Part shown: positions 36,491 through 44,558 of the stretch, piece by piece
Position numbering within the stretch: position 1 is the first letter of the stretch
Layout: each line of letters starts with the position of its first letter
IMG/VR virus record: IMGVR_UViG_3300007514_000008
Span: 1-60,258 of that record
Source: a virus
Length of the DNA stretch: 60,258 nt
Direction: 5' to 3' (one strand)
Made by a program: the position numbers and the translations under genes
Notes under the pieces: generated by a model
Database searches by the model: none
Told to the model about the DNA's origin: nothing
The model's input: only the letters and a program-made list of their open reading frames with translations

Positions 36491-36714
36491 GAAGACCTCC
36501 TGTTTATGGTTTTAGGGAACAGAGGGGATGGAACAGCCTAATCCACTCTTACCAGAACTAAATCTTCATCCACTTAATCAATATGTGGAGAGGTGTGATT
36601 AGCACTAATAGACTGAACTCATATGCCTCTGTATGTTATTGCCCATGTTATTGGGTTTCCTATATATATATATGAGATAGTATGTACACATATATCCCAT
36701 TAATAATAAGGAAT
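36491..36714. promoter_or_regulatory. Early-arm leader with TA-rich promoter-like stretch
   Basis: This spacer lies between the first gene of the early arm (ending 36766) and the gene at 36490. It contains an alternating TA tract (about 36661-36674) and a TAGTATGTACACATATAT element, and leads into the ACCATAAACAGGAGG leader. A promoter for the downstream early genes may sit here because a terminator precedes it, but no clear -35/-10 pair can be fixed. Confidence 0.3.
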
Positions 36715-36759
36715 AAAAGATAAAAAGAATAAAAGCGGTGACAGTAGGACACTGCCACC
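36715..36759 (-). terminator. Intrinsic terminator after the first early gene
   Basis: On the - strand GGTGGCAGT (36751-36759) pairs with ACTGTCACC (36737-36745), with one mismatch, around GTCCT, and is followed by GCTTTTATTCTTTTTATC. A nine-base stem with a short loop and a T-rich tail directly after the stop at 36766 is a good rho-independent terminator. It would separate the first gene of the arm from the rest. Confidence 0.7.
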
Positions 36760-36765
36760 TAACTT

Positions 36766-37074
36766 CTACTTAACCTTAGCCTGCAATAGCTTTATCTCTT
36801 CCTGTAACTCAAGGATAGTAGGCTCATTGGAAGGTTTATCATCTTTCTTTATTTCATCTGTACCAGAGACAAGCATTTCTTTCATGATTTCAGTAAGCAT
36901 AGCTTTCATCTTGGATTTCTGGTCATCAGACGTATCAAGGTCACTTTGCAGTGCTTGAATAAAGTTTGATGTTTGTTGAGGGGATGCACCAAATCTACGT
37001 GTTTTACGCTCCCACGCTGCCATGTGTGCTTGGATAGTTAGAGCTTTCATGAGTTTATCTGTGTTTACACTCAT
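36766..37074 (-). CDS. Leading gene of the early arm, helical hypothetical protein
   Basis: The protein has 102 residues, all helical (NTDKLMKALTIQAHMAAWER, DDQKSKMKAMLTEIMKEMLV) with a C-terminal coiled-coil segment (TILELQEEIKLLQAKVK). A strong AAAGGAGG site precedes its ATG and a good terminator follows its stop, so it is probably transcribed alone and strongly, from the divergent region. Function unknown; the position is typical of immediate-early host-takeover genes. Confidence 0.6.
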   Translation of the reverse strand: MSVNTDKLMKALTIQAHMAAWERKTRRFGASPQQTSNFIQALQSDLDTSDDQKSKMKAMLTEIMKEMLVSGTDEIKKDDKPSNEPTILELQEEIKLLQAKVK

Positions 37075-37255
37075 AGTTGTTATACCTCCTTTACAAGGTG
37101 TTTAGTATTGATTGACTTCTAACTTGATAAGTTATTATCAGAAACCTCATAAAGACCGGGGCGTGTGTATATATGGTTGTCTATCAAAATGCTATAAATT
37201 TTTGTTGTAAATAACCTGGGCAACCTCTACATTCTTTTAAATAAAGGAGTTAATT
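37075..37255. promoter_or_regulatory. Divergent control region between the two arms
   Basis: 181 bases separate the first - strand gene from the first + strand gene. On the + strand an extended -10-like TGCTATAAA lies at 37190-37198, and TTGACT followed 15 bases later by TATTAT lies further left (about 37113-37139). On the - strand TGATAAT-like sequences occur. AAGGAGG sites lie at both edges. The arrangement marks the region as the bidirectional promoter; exact start sites cannot be fixed by reading. Confidence 0.45.
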
Positions 37256-37450
37256 ATGACTATTACATCAAAAGATTTATCTGGTCCAGAAGCTCATACA
37301 GGAGTGGCTAGAGATGAACACGATAAAAAGTTAAAAGAACTACAGGAACTTCAGGCAAAGATAGATAAATTAAAGCCTAAGTTTGAAGGTCCACATGACC
37401 CGGGTGACGAGGATGACTCTAAAAAGAAAAGTAAGCAAAAGAAAAAGTAA
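37256..37450 (+). CDS. Small Lys-rich protein
   Basis: The protein has 64 residues, a helix rich in Lys, Glu and Gln (EHDKKLKELQELQAKIDKLK) and a very basic end (DDSKKKSKQKKK). AAAGGAG precedes the ATG. It is the first gene of the + arm. Function unknown. Confidence 0.55.
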   Translation: MTITSKDLSGPEAHTGVARDEHDKKLKELQELQAKIDKLKPKFEGPHDPGDEDDSKKKSKQKKK

Positions 37451-37452
37451 TA

Positions 37453-37497
37453 AAGTATTATATAATATATATAATATAATATATATATATGTAATAG
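37453..37497. repeat. AT-alternating tract
   Basis: An almost pure TATATAATATATATAATATA-type tract of about 40 bases lies between the first two + strand genes. It could ease DNA melting or act as a promoter element. There is no iteron array around it, so an origin is not supported. Confidence 0.6.
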
Positions 37498-37514
37498 GCT
37501 GTCGGTAGGTTCTT

Positions 37515-37763
37515 ATGGCAGTTAAAATAGAAGCGTTAAGTGATTTAAGCTTGGAGGAACAATCAGAAGTTCTAGAAAAAATGGCAGAATATTTTTTGGA
37601 TAGTAATAAGTGGAAAACTTTTAATAATGAATCCGAAAGCATGACAGTAGATATAGAAGTTGATGGCACTGTCTATAAAGTCCCTAAACCAGTAAATGAA
37701 CTACTAAATGCTATCTATAGGATGTATGAACGAGAAGTAATGCTTAGGGATAAAAAAGATTAA
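37515..37763 (+). CDS. Small acidic protein before the terminase genes
   Basis: The protein has 82 residues. Helix SLEEQSEVLEKMAEYFLD, a beta hairpin (MTVDIEVDGTVYKVPKPV) and a C-terminal helix (LLNAIYRMYEREVMLRDKK). Its stop is immediately followed by the next ATG (TAAATG). Function unknown. Confidence 0.55.
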   Translation: MAVKIEALSDLSLEEQSEVLEKMAEYFLDSNKWKTFNNESESMTVDIEVDGTVYKVPKPVNELLNAIYRMYEREVMLRDKKD

Positions 37764-38528
37764 ATGGAATACAGGGAGATAAAGAGGGTAAAACATTATG
37801 TATATGATGATATTGAAGAATTCCCACACAAGGATGTTGAACCTGTTAAAAATTGGAGAGAGGGTAAACAAGGTGACTGGGTTTACTCAGACGATAATAG
37901 GATAGTTCAATTACTTAAAGTAAGCGAAAAGCTGAAACATCCTCATGACCGACCAAACTATAGTCATAGTAAAGGTTATGTTAGGACTATCGTTGGCACT
38001 TTCCTACGAAATGATAAGACGCAAATGGATACCAACTTTGAAGAACATCCTAACAGGTATACTTTCTCGAAAAAAATTAAAAACACCAATTCACGAGTTA
38101 GAGAGAGAAAGAACGCAACGAATAAAGAAAAATTATTTGCAACAACTGTGGCGGTTGGAACTGACGCAGTTAAAGCATACATGGAAGCTTTTGAAGAAGA
38201 TAATAGGGATAAAGCTAGGAAAAAAGCCGTAGTCCTGTTAAAACAAAGGAGAGTTATGGAAGAGATACAGAAGAGTGTAAAGGATGTCGCAGAAAATCTA
38301 GGCATCAATCACGAATATGTACTTCGTTCTCTGAAGCACTTAGCTGATTTTAGTGAGGATGAGAATATATCTCTGCAATCACTAAAGGAATTAGGAAAAG
38401 CAGTAGGAACTTTAGGAGGTGGACCAAAAAGAATTGAAACCGGGGTGGTCGGTATGTTTCAAGGTTTTTCTCCTGAGCAGATACAGGGAGCAAGAAGAGA
38501 GCTTAAAGACACAAATGAGGTTGAATAA
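37764..38528 (+). CDS. Terminase small subunit candidate
   Basis: The protein has 254 residues. Residues ~120-190 have the helical pattern of terminase small-subunit DNA-binding domains: TTVAVGTDAVKAYMEAFEED, RKKAVVLLKQRRVMEEIQKS, VAENLGINHEYVLRSLKHLA (the last like a small helix-turn-helix). The first ~110 residues are basic and beta/loop-like, and no ATPase motif is present. It lies two genes upstream of TerL. It would recognise the packaging site and present DNA to the large subunit. Assignment is moderate. Confidence 0.6.
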   Translation: MEYREIKRVKHYVYDDIEEFPHKDVEPVKNWREGKQGDWVYSDDNRIVQLLKVSEKLKHPHDRPNYSHSKGYVRTIVGTFLRNDKTQMDTNFEEHPNRYTFSKKIKNTNSRVRERKNATNKEKLFATTVAVGTDAVKAYMEAFEEDNRDKARKKAVVLLKQRRVMEEIQKSVKDVAENLGINHEYVLRSLKHLADFSEDENISLQSLKELGKAVGTLGGGPKRIETGVVGMFQGFSPEQIQGARRELKDTNEVE

Positions 38529-39596
38529 ATGGGTATCAATGAACATCTCGATAACGAGACTTTCACTACAGACAATGATGATAATATTATCGGTTGTCCT
38601 CACTGTGGGACTCGTCACTTAAGGAGGGATGGATGGAACTATTACAAAGACTCGAAGAAACAAATGTGGCTTTGTTATGGTTGTCATAGAAAAACATTAA
38701 AACCAAAAATACTACAACCAAGTCCCTTCAAAAAGGAAGTCCCCATTACTGAGGATTTACCAGTTGAAGATATTATAAAGCACAGGAGTAAACAATATAC
38801 TCAAAAAGTAAAAGGAAGGGGCAGTAAGAAATTAATTAACGTGGATGTTAATATAGATGGACCAATAGGAATTGCCCATTTTGGCGACCCTCACGTTGAT
38901 GATGATGGAACAAATATTGCACAAATCATTCAATACACAAATATTATCAACAAGACAGAAGGATTGTTTGCTGGGAATCTCGGTGATATTCAGAACAACT
39001 GGGTTGGTCGTCTTTCTCACCTATATGGACAACAATCCACATCAGCCAAAGAGTCTTGGAGGTTATCTGAGTATTTCGTGAATAGTGTAGAATGGCTATA
39101 TCTAATTGCAGGTAATCATGATGTATGGTCAGGAGATGGTGACCCATTGGATTTTCTGATGCGTGACCACAAAGGAGTATATGAAAAATGGGGAGCGAGA
39201 ATGAATATAAGATTCCCTAATGGCAAGGAGGTAAGAATAAATGCTAGGCACACATTCAAGGGGAATTCTATATGGAATACTGCACACGGAGTTTCAAGAG
39301 CTATCCAAACTGGATGGCGTGACCATTTGCTTACTTGTGGTCATACTCATGTATCTGGCTATCAAGTACTCAAAGACCCATCAACAGGGTTAATAAGTCA
39401 CGGACTGCAAGTGGCATCATTTAAGATTATTGATAATTATGCAGATAAATTAGGACTAGATGATAAGAATATTTTCAACTGTCCTATAACTATAATCGAC
39501 CCTCAGTATGAGGATTACGATAATAGACTAATAACAGTCATATTCAATCCAGAAATTGGAGCAGAATATCTAACCTTCTTGAGGAATAGGAAATGA
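38529..39596 (+). CDS. Calcineurin-like metallophosphoesterase with N-terminal zinc ribbon
   Basis: The protein has 355 residues. Residues 23-52 are a zinc ribbon (GCPHCGTRH ... WLCYGCHRK; Cys23, Cys26, Cys49, Cys52). The catalytic domain has every metallophosphoesterase motif: HFGDPHVDDDG (Asp120, His122), GNLGDIQNN (Asp153), AGNHDVWSGDGD (Asn197, His198), ARHTFKG (His241) and CGHTHVSG (His272, His274). Members include Mre11-type nucleases, cyclic-nucleotide phosphodiesterases and protein phosphatases. Sitting between terminase subunits, a DNA-end nuclease role in packaging is plausible but unproven. Confidence 0.85.
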   Translation: MGINEHLDNETFTTDNDDNIIGCPHCGTRHLRRDGWNYYKDSKKQMWLCYGCHRKTLKPKILQPSPFKKEVPITEDLPVEDIIKHRSKQYTQKVKGRGSKKLINVDVNIDGPIGIAHFGDPHVDDDGTNIAQIIQYTNIINKTEGLFAGNLGDIQNNWVGRLSHLYGQQSTSAKESWRLSEYFVNSVEWLYLIAGNHDVWSGDGDPLDFLMRDHKGVYEKWGARMNIRFPNGKEVRINARHTFKGNSIWNTAHGVSRAIQTGWRDHLLTCGHTHVSGYQVLKDPSTGLISHGLQVASFKIIDNYADKLGLDDKNIFNCPITIIDPQYEDYDNRLITVIFNPEIGAEYLTFLRNRK

Positions 39597-39748
39597 TGAG
39601 ATACTATTGGGAAGCAATATTCAGCACAGAGTATTTCCCCTATTGGGAATTTACAATGTTGATGATGTTAATGATGCTTCTTAGTGTTCTATGGAGATTA
39701 AATCGCATAGAAAAAAAGATAGATGGAAGTTGGTGGGCTAAGTCCTAA
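39593..39748 (+). CDS. Small membrane protein
   Basis: A 51-residue frame begins at the ATGATG overlapping the phosphoesterase stop, and its own stop overlaps the next start (TAATG). Residues ~21-38 form a membrane segment (FTMLMMLMMLLSVLW), flanked by an aromatic N-terminus (YYWEAIFSTEYFPYWE) and a basic C-terminal end (RLNRIEKKIDGSWW). GAGG precedes the ATG. Function unknown. Confidence 0.6.
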   Translation: MMRYYWEAIFSTEYFPYWEFTMLMMLMMLLSVLWRLNRIEKKIDGSWWAKS

Positions 39749-39987
39749 TGCCGACTCCATTTATGTGTCACGAGTGTGACAAACCAACAATGAATAACAC
39801 AGGAATCTGTGATAGTTGCGTAGAACCAACAACCGCAGACGAATACAATGAGGAGTATTATGAGTATAAAGAGAAAGGGCGTGACAAAAGGCGAGATAGT
39901 CTCAAACTTAAAAGGTCTTATAGAAACGCAGGACAAGATAGTTCAATGGTTAAAAGCTATAAACGAAAAGCTAAGTTTGGTAGATAA
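39748..39987 (+). CDS. Small zinc-ribbon protein overlapping the next gene
   Basis: The protein has 79 residues. MCHECDKP and GICDSCVEP (two CxxC pairs) form a zinc ribbon, followed by a highly charged, Lys/Arg-rich tail. The last 128 bases overlap the next gene in another frame. Function unknown, but zinc-ribbon proteins next to TerL are frequent in packaging modules. Confidence 0.6.
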   Translation: MPTPFMCHECDKPTMNNTGICDSCVEPTTADEYNEEYYEYKEKGRDKRRDSLKLKRSYRNAGQDSSMVKSYKRKAKFGR

Positions 39988-40132
39988 TGTTCTTGGGGCT
40001 TATGTAGGATTTAAAGGAGATAGTGATGAGTTCACAAAATACATCGAAGAAAAAAATAAGGAAGCCGAAAAAGAAGAACCAAAGCCAAAAAAAGGTAAGG
40101 GTCGTGCTGGGCTATCTAAGTCAAAGAAGTAG
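39860..40132 (+). CDS. Small basic protein before TerL
   Basis: It starts at the ATG of MSIKRKGVTKGE after GAGGAG. The product is 90 residues: helical (GEIVSNLKGLIETQDKIVQW, LKAINEKLSLVDNVLGAYVG) with a charged middle and a Lys-rich end (EPKPKKGKGRAG). The sequence looks selected (hydrophobic heptads) even though its first 128 bases double as coding DNA for the zinc-ribbon gene. Function unknown. Confidence 0.65.
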   Translation: MSIKRKGVTKGEIVSNLKGLIETQDKIVQWLKAINEKLSLVDNVLGAYVGFKGDSDEFTKYIEEKNKEAEKEEPKPKKGKGRAGLSKSKK

Positions 40133-40159
40133 TATTACTACGACTCCATATCCCGGTCC

Positions 40160-41719
40160 GTGGCAAATATAAATACACAGAATGTAAGTGAAGCTGAAGA
40201 GATACTTGAGTTAGCTAGTAAAGACCTTATTGCTTTCGGAAAGTTATTTCTGCCAGATGACTTCATGAGAAGTGAAACACCTGCCTTCCATTTTGAGATG
40301 GCAGATGCGATTGACGATGCTCAATGTAAGCAACTGGCGATTATACTCCCCAGAGGTCATGGTAAAACGGTGCTTACAAAGGCTAGTATCATTAAAGACT
40401 TTTGTTTTTTAGATACTGATATGCATTTCTATGCTTGGGTATCTGCTACACAAAGACTATCCGTAGGGAATATGGATTACATTAAACACCATTTCGAGTA
40501 CAATGAAAAACTCATTTATTATTTTGGGAGACTCAAAGGGAAGAAATGGACAGAGGAAGATATAGAGTTAACAAATGGATGTAAACTTATTAGTAAGAGC
40601 AATGTCGCAGGAATCAGAGGTGGAGCGAAACTTCATAAACGATACGACCTCATCATCCTTGACGACTTTGAACACGAACAAAACACAATCACGCCAGAAG
40701 CAAGGGCAAAAAATGCGAATCTTGTTACTGCCGTTGTCTATCCTGCTCTTGAGCCTCACACTGGTCGCCTTCGTGTCAATGGTACTCCTGTACATTATGA
40801 TTCTTTCATCAATAATCTTCTTACTAGTAATGCAAAGGCTCTTAAAGGGGATAAAGAATTTGCTTGGAGGGTGATTACTTATAGAGCTATTCGAGATGAT
40901 GGAACTGCATTATGGGATAGTTGGTTTCCATTAAGCAAATTAGAAGAAAAGAAGAAGTTTTATAGAGATTCTGGAACTCCTTCTAAATTTTACCAAGAAT
41001 ATATGATGGAGGTACAGAGTGAAGAAGATGCAGTCTGGACTTATAAACATATTAAATACTATGAAGGATTTTATACCCACGAGGATGGAGTCAACTACAT
41101 TAGTATTGATGGCGAAAGGATTCCTGTTAATACCTTTATTGGCTGTGACCCTGCTACTGACATTGACACTAAGGAGTCTGACTTTTCTGTTATCATGGTT
41201 GTTGCGGTGGATGTCAATAATAATTTATACGTCTTAGAATATGAAAGGCATAGGAGTATACCTACTCTAGGTGCAAAGGATAAGGATAACAAGATAATCG
41301 ATAAGAAGGGAGTTTGTGATTATATTATGGAACTTCATGAGAAGTATCATTGTACAAGCTCTTGTGTTGAAGACGTTGCTATGAATAGGTCTATTTTCCA
41401 AGCATTAAATGACGAGAGAAGAAGGCTTAATAAGTATAATATTGCAGTAATCCCAGAGAAGCCCGGAGGTACACAGAAGAGAAATCGTATTTATAGTGGA
41501 CTTTCTGGTAGATTTTCACTAGGCGCAATATTTGTTAGAGAAAACCAGTTTGATTTAATTAACGAAATAGTTACATTTGGACCTAGAATGGCTCATGATG
41601 ATACCATTGAGGCACTTTATTATGCTAATTTATACGCATTTCCTGCTAATTTGACGCAAAATAAGGAAAAAAAGTGGTATAAAAAGAAAAAAAGAGCAAA
41701 AAGTTGGATAATAGCTTAA
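40160..41719 (+). CDS. terL: Terminase large subunit
   Basis: The protein has 519 residues; the only usable start is GTG at 40160, because the frame is closed by a stop at 40130-40132. The N-terminal ATPase shows Walker A LPRGHGKT (residues 63-70) and Walker B LIILDDFEHE (164-173). The C-terminal RNase-H-like nuclease shows GCDPATD (Asp330), SCVEDVAMN (Glu404/Asp405) and RMAHDDTIEAL (Asp480/Asp481). It cuts concatemers and pumps DNA through the portal. No ribosome site is obvious ahead of the GTG, so its translation may depend on coupling. Confidence 0.95.
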   Translation: MANINTQNVSEAEEILELASKDLIAFGKLFLPDDFMRSETPAFHFEMADAIDDAQCKQLAIILPRGHGKTVLTKASIIKDFCFLDTDMHFYAWVSATQRLSVGNMDYIKHHFEYNEKLIYYFGRLKGKKWTEEDIELTNGCKLISKSNVAGIRGGAKLHKRYDLIILDDFEHEQNTITPEARAKNANLVTAVVYPALEPHTGRLRVNGTPVHYDSFINNLLTSNAKALKGDKEFAWRVITYRAIRDDGTALWDSWFPLSKLEEKKKFYRDSGTPSKFYQEYMMEVQSEEDAVWTYKHIKYYEGFYTHEDGVNYISIDGERIPVNTFIGCDPATDIDTKESDFSVIMVVAVDVNNNLYVLEYERHRSIPTLGAKDKDNKIIDKKGVCDYIMELHEKYHCTSSCVEDVAMNRSIFQALNDERRRLNKYNIAVIPEKPGGTQKRNRIYSGLSGRFSLGAIFVRENQFDLINEIVTFGPRMAHDDTIEALYYANLYAFPANLTQNKEKKWYKKKKRAKSWIIA

Positions 41720-41734
41720 AAAAGAGGAGGAAAA

Positions 41735-42127
41735 ATGTATAAATACGGAAAACGGTCTAAAAGTAGGATGAAGGGGATTGACCCTAGATTAAAAGAAGTC
41801 CTTGACCATTTGATTGAAATAATGGATGTCACAATTATCGAGGGAGTTAGAAGTGCTAAGAAACAAGCAGAGTACTTTAAAAATGGTAAAAGTAAAATTG
41901 ATGGAAAGTCTAAGAAGTCTCAACATCAAAAAGGTAAAGCCGTTGACCTTGCTCCATATCCTATTGACTGGGATGACCGTGATAGGATGCATTATATGGG
42001 AGGTATGCTCAGAGGTATAGGGCATATGTTAGGCTATAAACTCCGTTACGGAGGAGACTGGGATGGTGATGGTGTGACAAAAGACAATAAATTTGATGAT
42101 TTAGTTCATATTGAGATAAGAGATTGA
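41735..42127 (+). CDS. M15-family L,D/D,D-peptidase endolysin
   Basis: The protein has 130 residues, standard for a single-domain T5-type endolysin. IEGVRSAKKQAEYF (Arg39), SQHQKGKAVDLAP (His64, Asp71) and DDLVHIEI (His125) give the zinc site of VanY/M15C peptidases. It cuts the peptide stem of peptidoglycan. There is no signal peptide or SAR segment, so it depends on a holin; the small membrane gene cluster at 56805-58346 lies far away. GAGGAGG precedes the ATG. It sits between TerL and portal, an unusual but known position. Confidence 0.88.
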   Translation: MYKYGKRSKSRMKGIDPRLKEVLDHLIEIMDVTIIEGVRSAKKQAEYFKNGKSKIDGKSKKSQHQKGKAVDLAPYPIDWDDRDRMHYMGGMLRGIGHMLGYKLRYGGDWDGDGVTKDNKFDDLVHIEIRD

Positions 42128-42303
42128 AGTCTCTTAACATACAAAAGCCGTGGAGGGTTACAAAAAATTGGAAATATCCGTATTCTGGTTTAAATGACCC
42201 AAACTATATAAAAGATAGGAACGAGCTTTTTAGAGAAAATGGTAACGGATGGTGGTGGGGAATGGACTCAGACTTAAAACCTATAATAAAAAAGAGGTCT
42301 TAA
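42124..42303 (+). CDS. Small gene with TTG start before the portal
   Basis: The frame starts at TTG overlapping the endolysin stop and ends with the TAA directly before the portal ATG. It encodes 59 residues with no internal stop: basic, aromatic-rich (KPWRVTKNWKYPYSG, NGNGWWWGMDSD). It fills the 176-base gap exactly. An in-frame ATG occurs late only. Function unknown; may be a minor head protein. Confidence 0.55.
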   Translation: MKSLNIQKPWRVTKNWKYPYSGLNDPNYIKDRNELFRENGNGWWWGMDSDLKPIIKKRS

Positions 42304-44535
42304 ATGCCAAGAGGTAGAAACAAGAAAGCTGATGTAGTGAGGGACTTATGGAAAAAGACTAATACATTTCATAGAAGGAAATGGTATAATGATAGTCAAC
42401 AGGGAGTAGACTTCTATTTAAATGACCAATTATCACAGGCTGAAAAAGACTCTTTAACAGAATCCGGGATGCCAGATTTTGTTATTAATAGAATTACACC
42501 AGCTATTGATATTATGAAGTACTTTGTAACAGCCAATAACCCAAGATGGCAGGCTGTAGGGGCAGAGGGTAGTGATTCAGATATTGCTCATATTCATGGT
42601 GCTATTTCTGAGTATTGTTGGCATAGGTCAGGTGGTAAGAGCCTTTTTGGTCAAGTAATTCATGATTCATTATCAAAGGGTATTGGTTTTTTTGCAGTTA
42701 CAGTTGATACTAATGCGGACCAAGGGCAGGGTGAAGTTGTATTTTCATCTGTTGACCCTTATGATGTTTATGTAGACCCTACATCTAGAGATATTCAGTT
42801 TAGGGATGCTAATTATATTATTATTCAGAAGAATATGTCTAAAGAAGCATTAAAGAAATTAATGCCTCAGTATAAAAATAAGATTTCTAGGGCAACTGGA
42901 AGCCCTGAGGCGAAACAAACTTCCAATAGGGATAAAGACGCAAGTTATTCTATACAACATTCTGATATAGATTTTGCTGATACATTCAAGCCAGATGATG
43001 GAGAAAGAGATGACACTCTTGATTTTTATGAGTGTTACCAAAGAGTATCTGTCCCATTTATTTCTGCTTTAGTGAAAATACCTCCCTCTCCTGCTGAGAT
43101 GGAAATTATTCAACAACAAGTCCAACAAGAAATGGAAATGGCTAAGGCTGAGTTACAAGTTTCTATGCAAGAAAGGCAGTTAGAGTTAGAAACCGCTGTT
43201 CAGCAAGGAGATATGATTCAAGAAAGGGCAGAACTTGAGATGACTAAAGCCCAACAGGAGATGCAGTCTCAACTTGAACAACTTCAAAAAAGTATGGAAG
43301 CTAAACTTGTTGAAGCAAAAACTGCCACAGATACTCAGATTCATGAGAAATCAGTATTTGATAATTTTATGGAAGAAAAGGGTTACGCAGAAAATGTCAT
43401 AAGTTATAATGAATTTTACGAACAACGAATAAAGCTTACTTGTGTTGCAGGGGATATGTTCTTATACGAACAAAGACTTGCTGTTGATAACTATCCTCTT
43501 GTCCCTATTTGTTATACACATACTGGGACTCCATATCCGATGAGCGCAGTGACTCCTATGATAGGTAAACAACAAGAATTAAATAAATCCCATCAAGTTA
43601 TGTTACATAATGCTAACCTCGCTTCTAATCTAAGGTTTGTTTACCAAGAAGGTTCTATTGACGAGGATGAATGGGAGCAGTATTCATCTGCCCCCGGTGC
43701 ATTGTTGAAGACTAGACAAGGATTTGAAGTTCCAACAGTAATAAATCCTCAGCCAATTAATAATGCATTTTTTACTATAACACAACAAGGTAAAGAGGAC
43801 TTAGAACATATTTCTGGTGTTACAGGTCAGATGCAGGGAGTTGGGCAACCCCAACATGAAACTTATAGAGGTATGTTAGCATTAGATGAATACGGAACTA
43901 GAAGAATTAGACAGTGGACAAATAATGTTGTAGAACCAGCTCTTGAGAGCTTAGGTAAGGTTTTTATGCAGGTTGCTCAAATTGTATACAGTTCTAATAG
44001 GGTGTTTAGAATTGTTCAACCAGAAGAAGGAATGTCTGAGCCTGAGGTTAGTCAAGTAGAGATAAATATCCCAGTTTATAATGATTATGGTCAAGTAATA
44101 AAAAGATGGAATGACTATGCTAGTTCAAAATTTGACGTAAGGATTATTGCAGGTTCTACACAACCAGTCAATAGATGGGCTTTACAAGACGAATATTTTA
44201 AGTTTTTTGAAGCAGGTCTTATTGATGATATTGCCATGATTCAACAAACTGATATAAGAAATAAAAAACAAATACTTCAAAGAAAGTCTTTATATTCTCA
44301 ACTACAAAATACTATACAACAACTTGAAGGAACAGTTAAAGACCAACAGGGAACTATACAGACCCTTGAACGTCAAGTAGTTCAGGCAGGGATAAAAGAT
44401 AAAGTTAGAACTGCTGATGTTGAGATTAATAAAGCGGTTAATGAGACAACTGCTCAGCAAAAACTGGTGCAGAATATCATGAAGACGGAACTTAGTTCTG
44501 CTAAGAAAGAACAAGTTGCAAAAGAAAAAGGGTAA
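42304..44535 (+). CDS. Portal protein
   Basis: The protein has 743 residues, matching the larger (P22-like) portal class. Residues ~1-240 look like the portal wing and clip (SGMPDFVINRITPAIDIMKY, DPYDVYVDPTSRD). Residues ~259-349 carry an unusual Gln/Glu/Met-rich coiled-coil insertion (QQQVQQEMEMAKAELQ). The crown/barrel end is helical with a second coil (~665-700). It forms the dodecameric vertex through which DNA enters and leaves. It lies directly after a small gene and before scaffold and capsid. Confidence 0.85.
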   Translation: MPRGRNKKADVVRDLWKKTNTFHRRKWYNDSQQGVDFYLNDQLSQAEKDSLTESGMPDFVINRITPAIDIMKYFVTANNPRWQAVGAEGSDSDIAHIHGAISEYCWHRSGGKSLFGQVIHDSLSKGIGFFAVTVDTNADQGQGEVVFSSVDPYDVYVDPTSRDIQFRDANYIIIQKNMSKEALKKLMPQYKNKISRATGSPEAKQTSNRDKDASYSIQHSDIDFADTFKPDDGERDDTLDFYECYQRVSVPFISALVKIPPSPAEMEIIQQQVQQEMEMAKAELQVSMQERQLELETAVQQGDMIQERAELEMTKAQQEMQSQLEQLQKSMEAKLVEAKTATDTQIHEKSVFDNFMEEKGYAENVISYNEFYEQRIKLTCVAGDMFLYEQRLAVDNYPLVPICYTHTGTPYPMSAVTPMIGKQQELNKSHQVMLHNANLASNLRFVYQEGSIDEDEWEQYSSAPGALLKTRQGFEVPTVINPQPINNAFFTITQQGKEDLEHISGVTGQMQGVGQPQHETYRGMLALDEYGTRRIRQWTNNVVEPALESLGKVFMQVAQIVYSSNRVFRIVQPEEGMSEPEVSQVEINIPVYNDYGQVIKRWNDYASSKFDVRIIAGSTQPVNRWALQDEYFKFFEAGLIDDIAMIQQTDIRNKKQILQRKSLYSQLQNTIQQLEGTVKDQQGTIQTLERQVVQAGIKDKVRTADVEINKAVNETTAQQKLVQNIMKTELSSAKKEQVAKEKG

Positions 44536-44558
44536 TCGTAGATTAAAAGGAGTAAATA

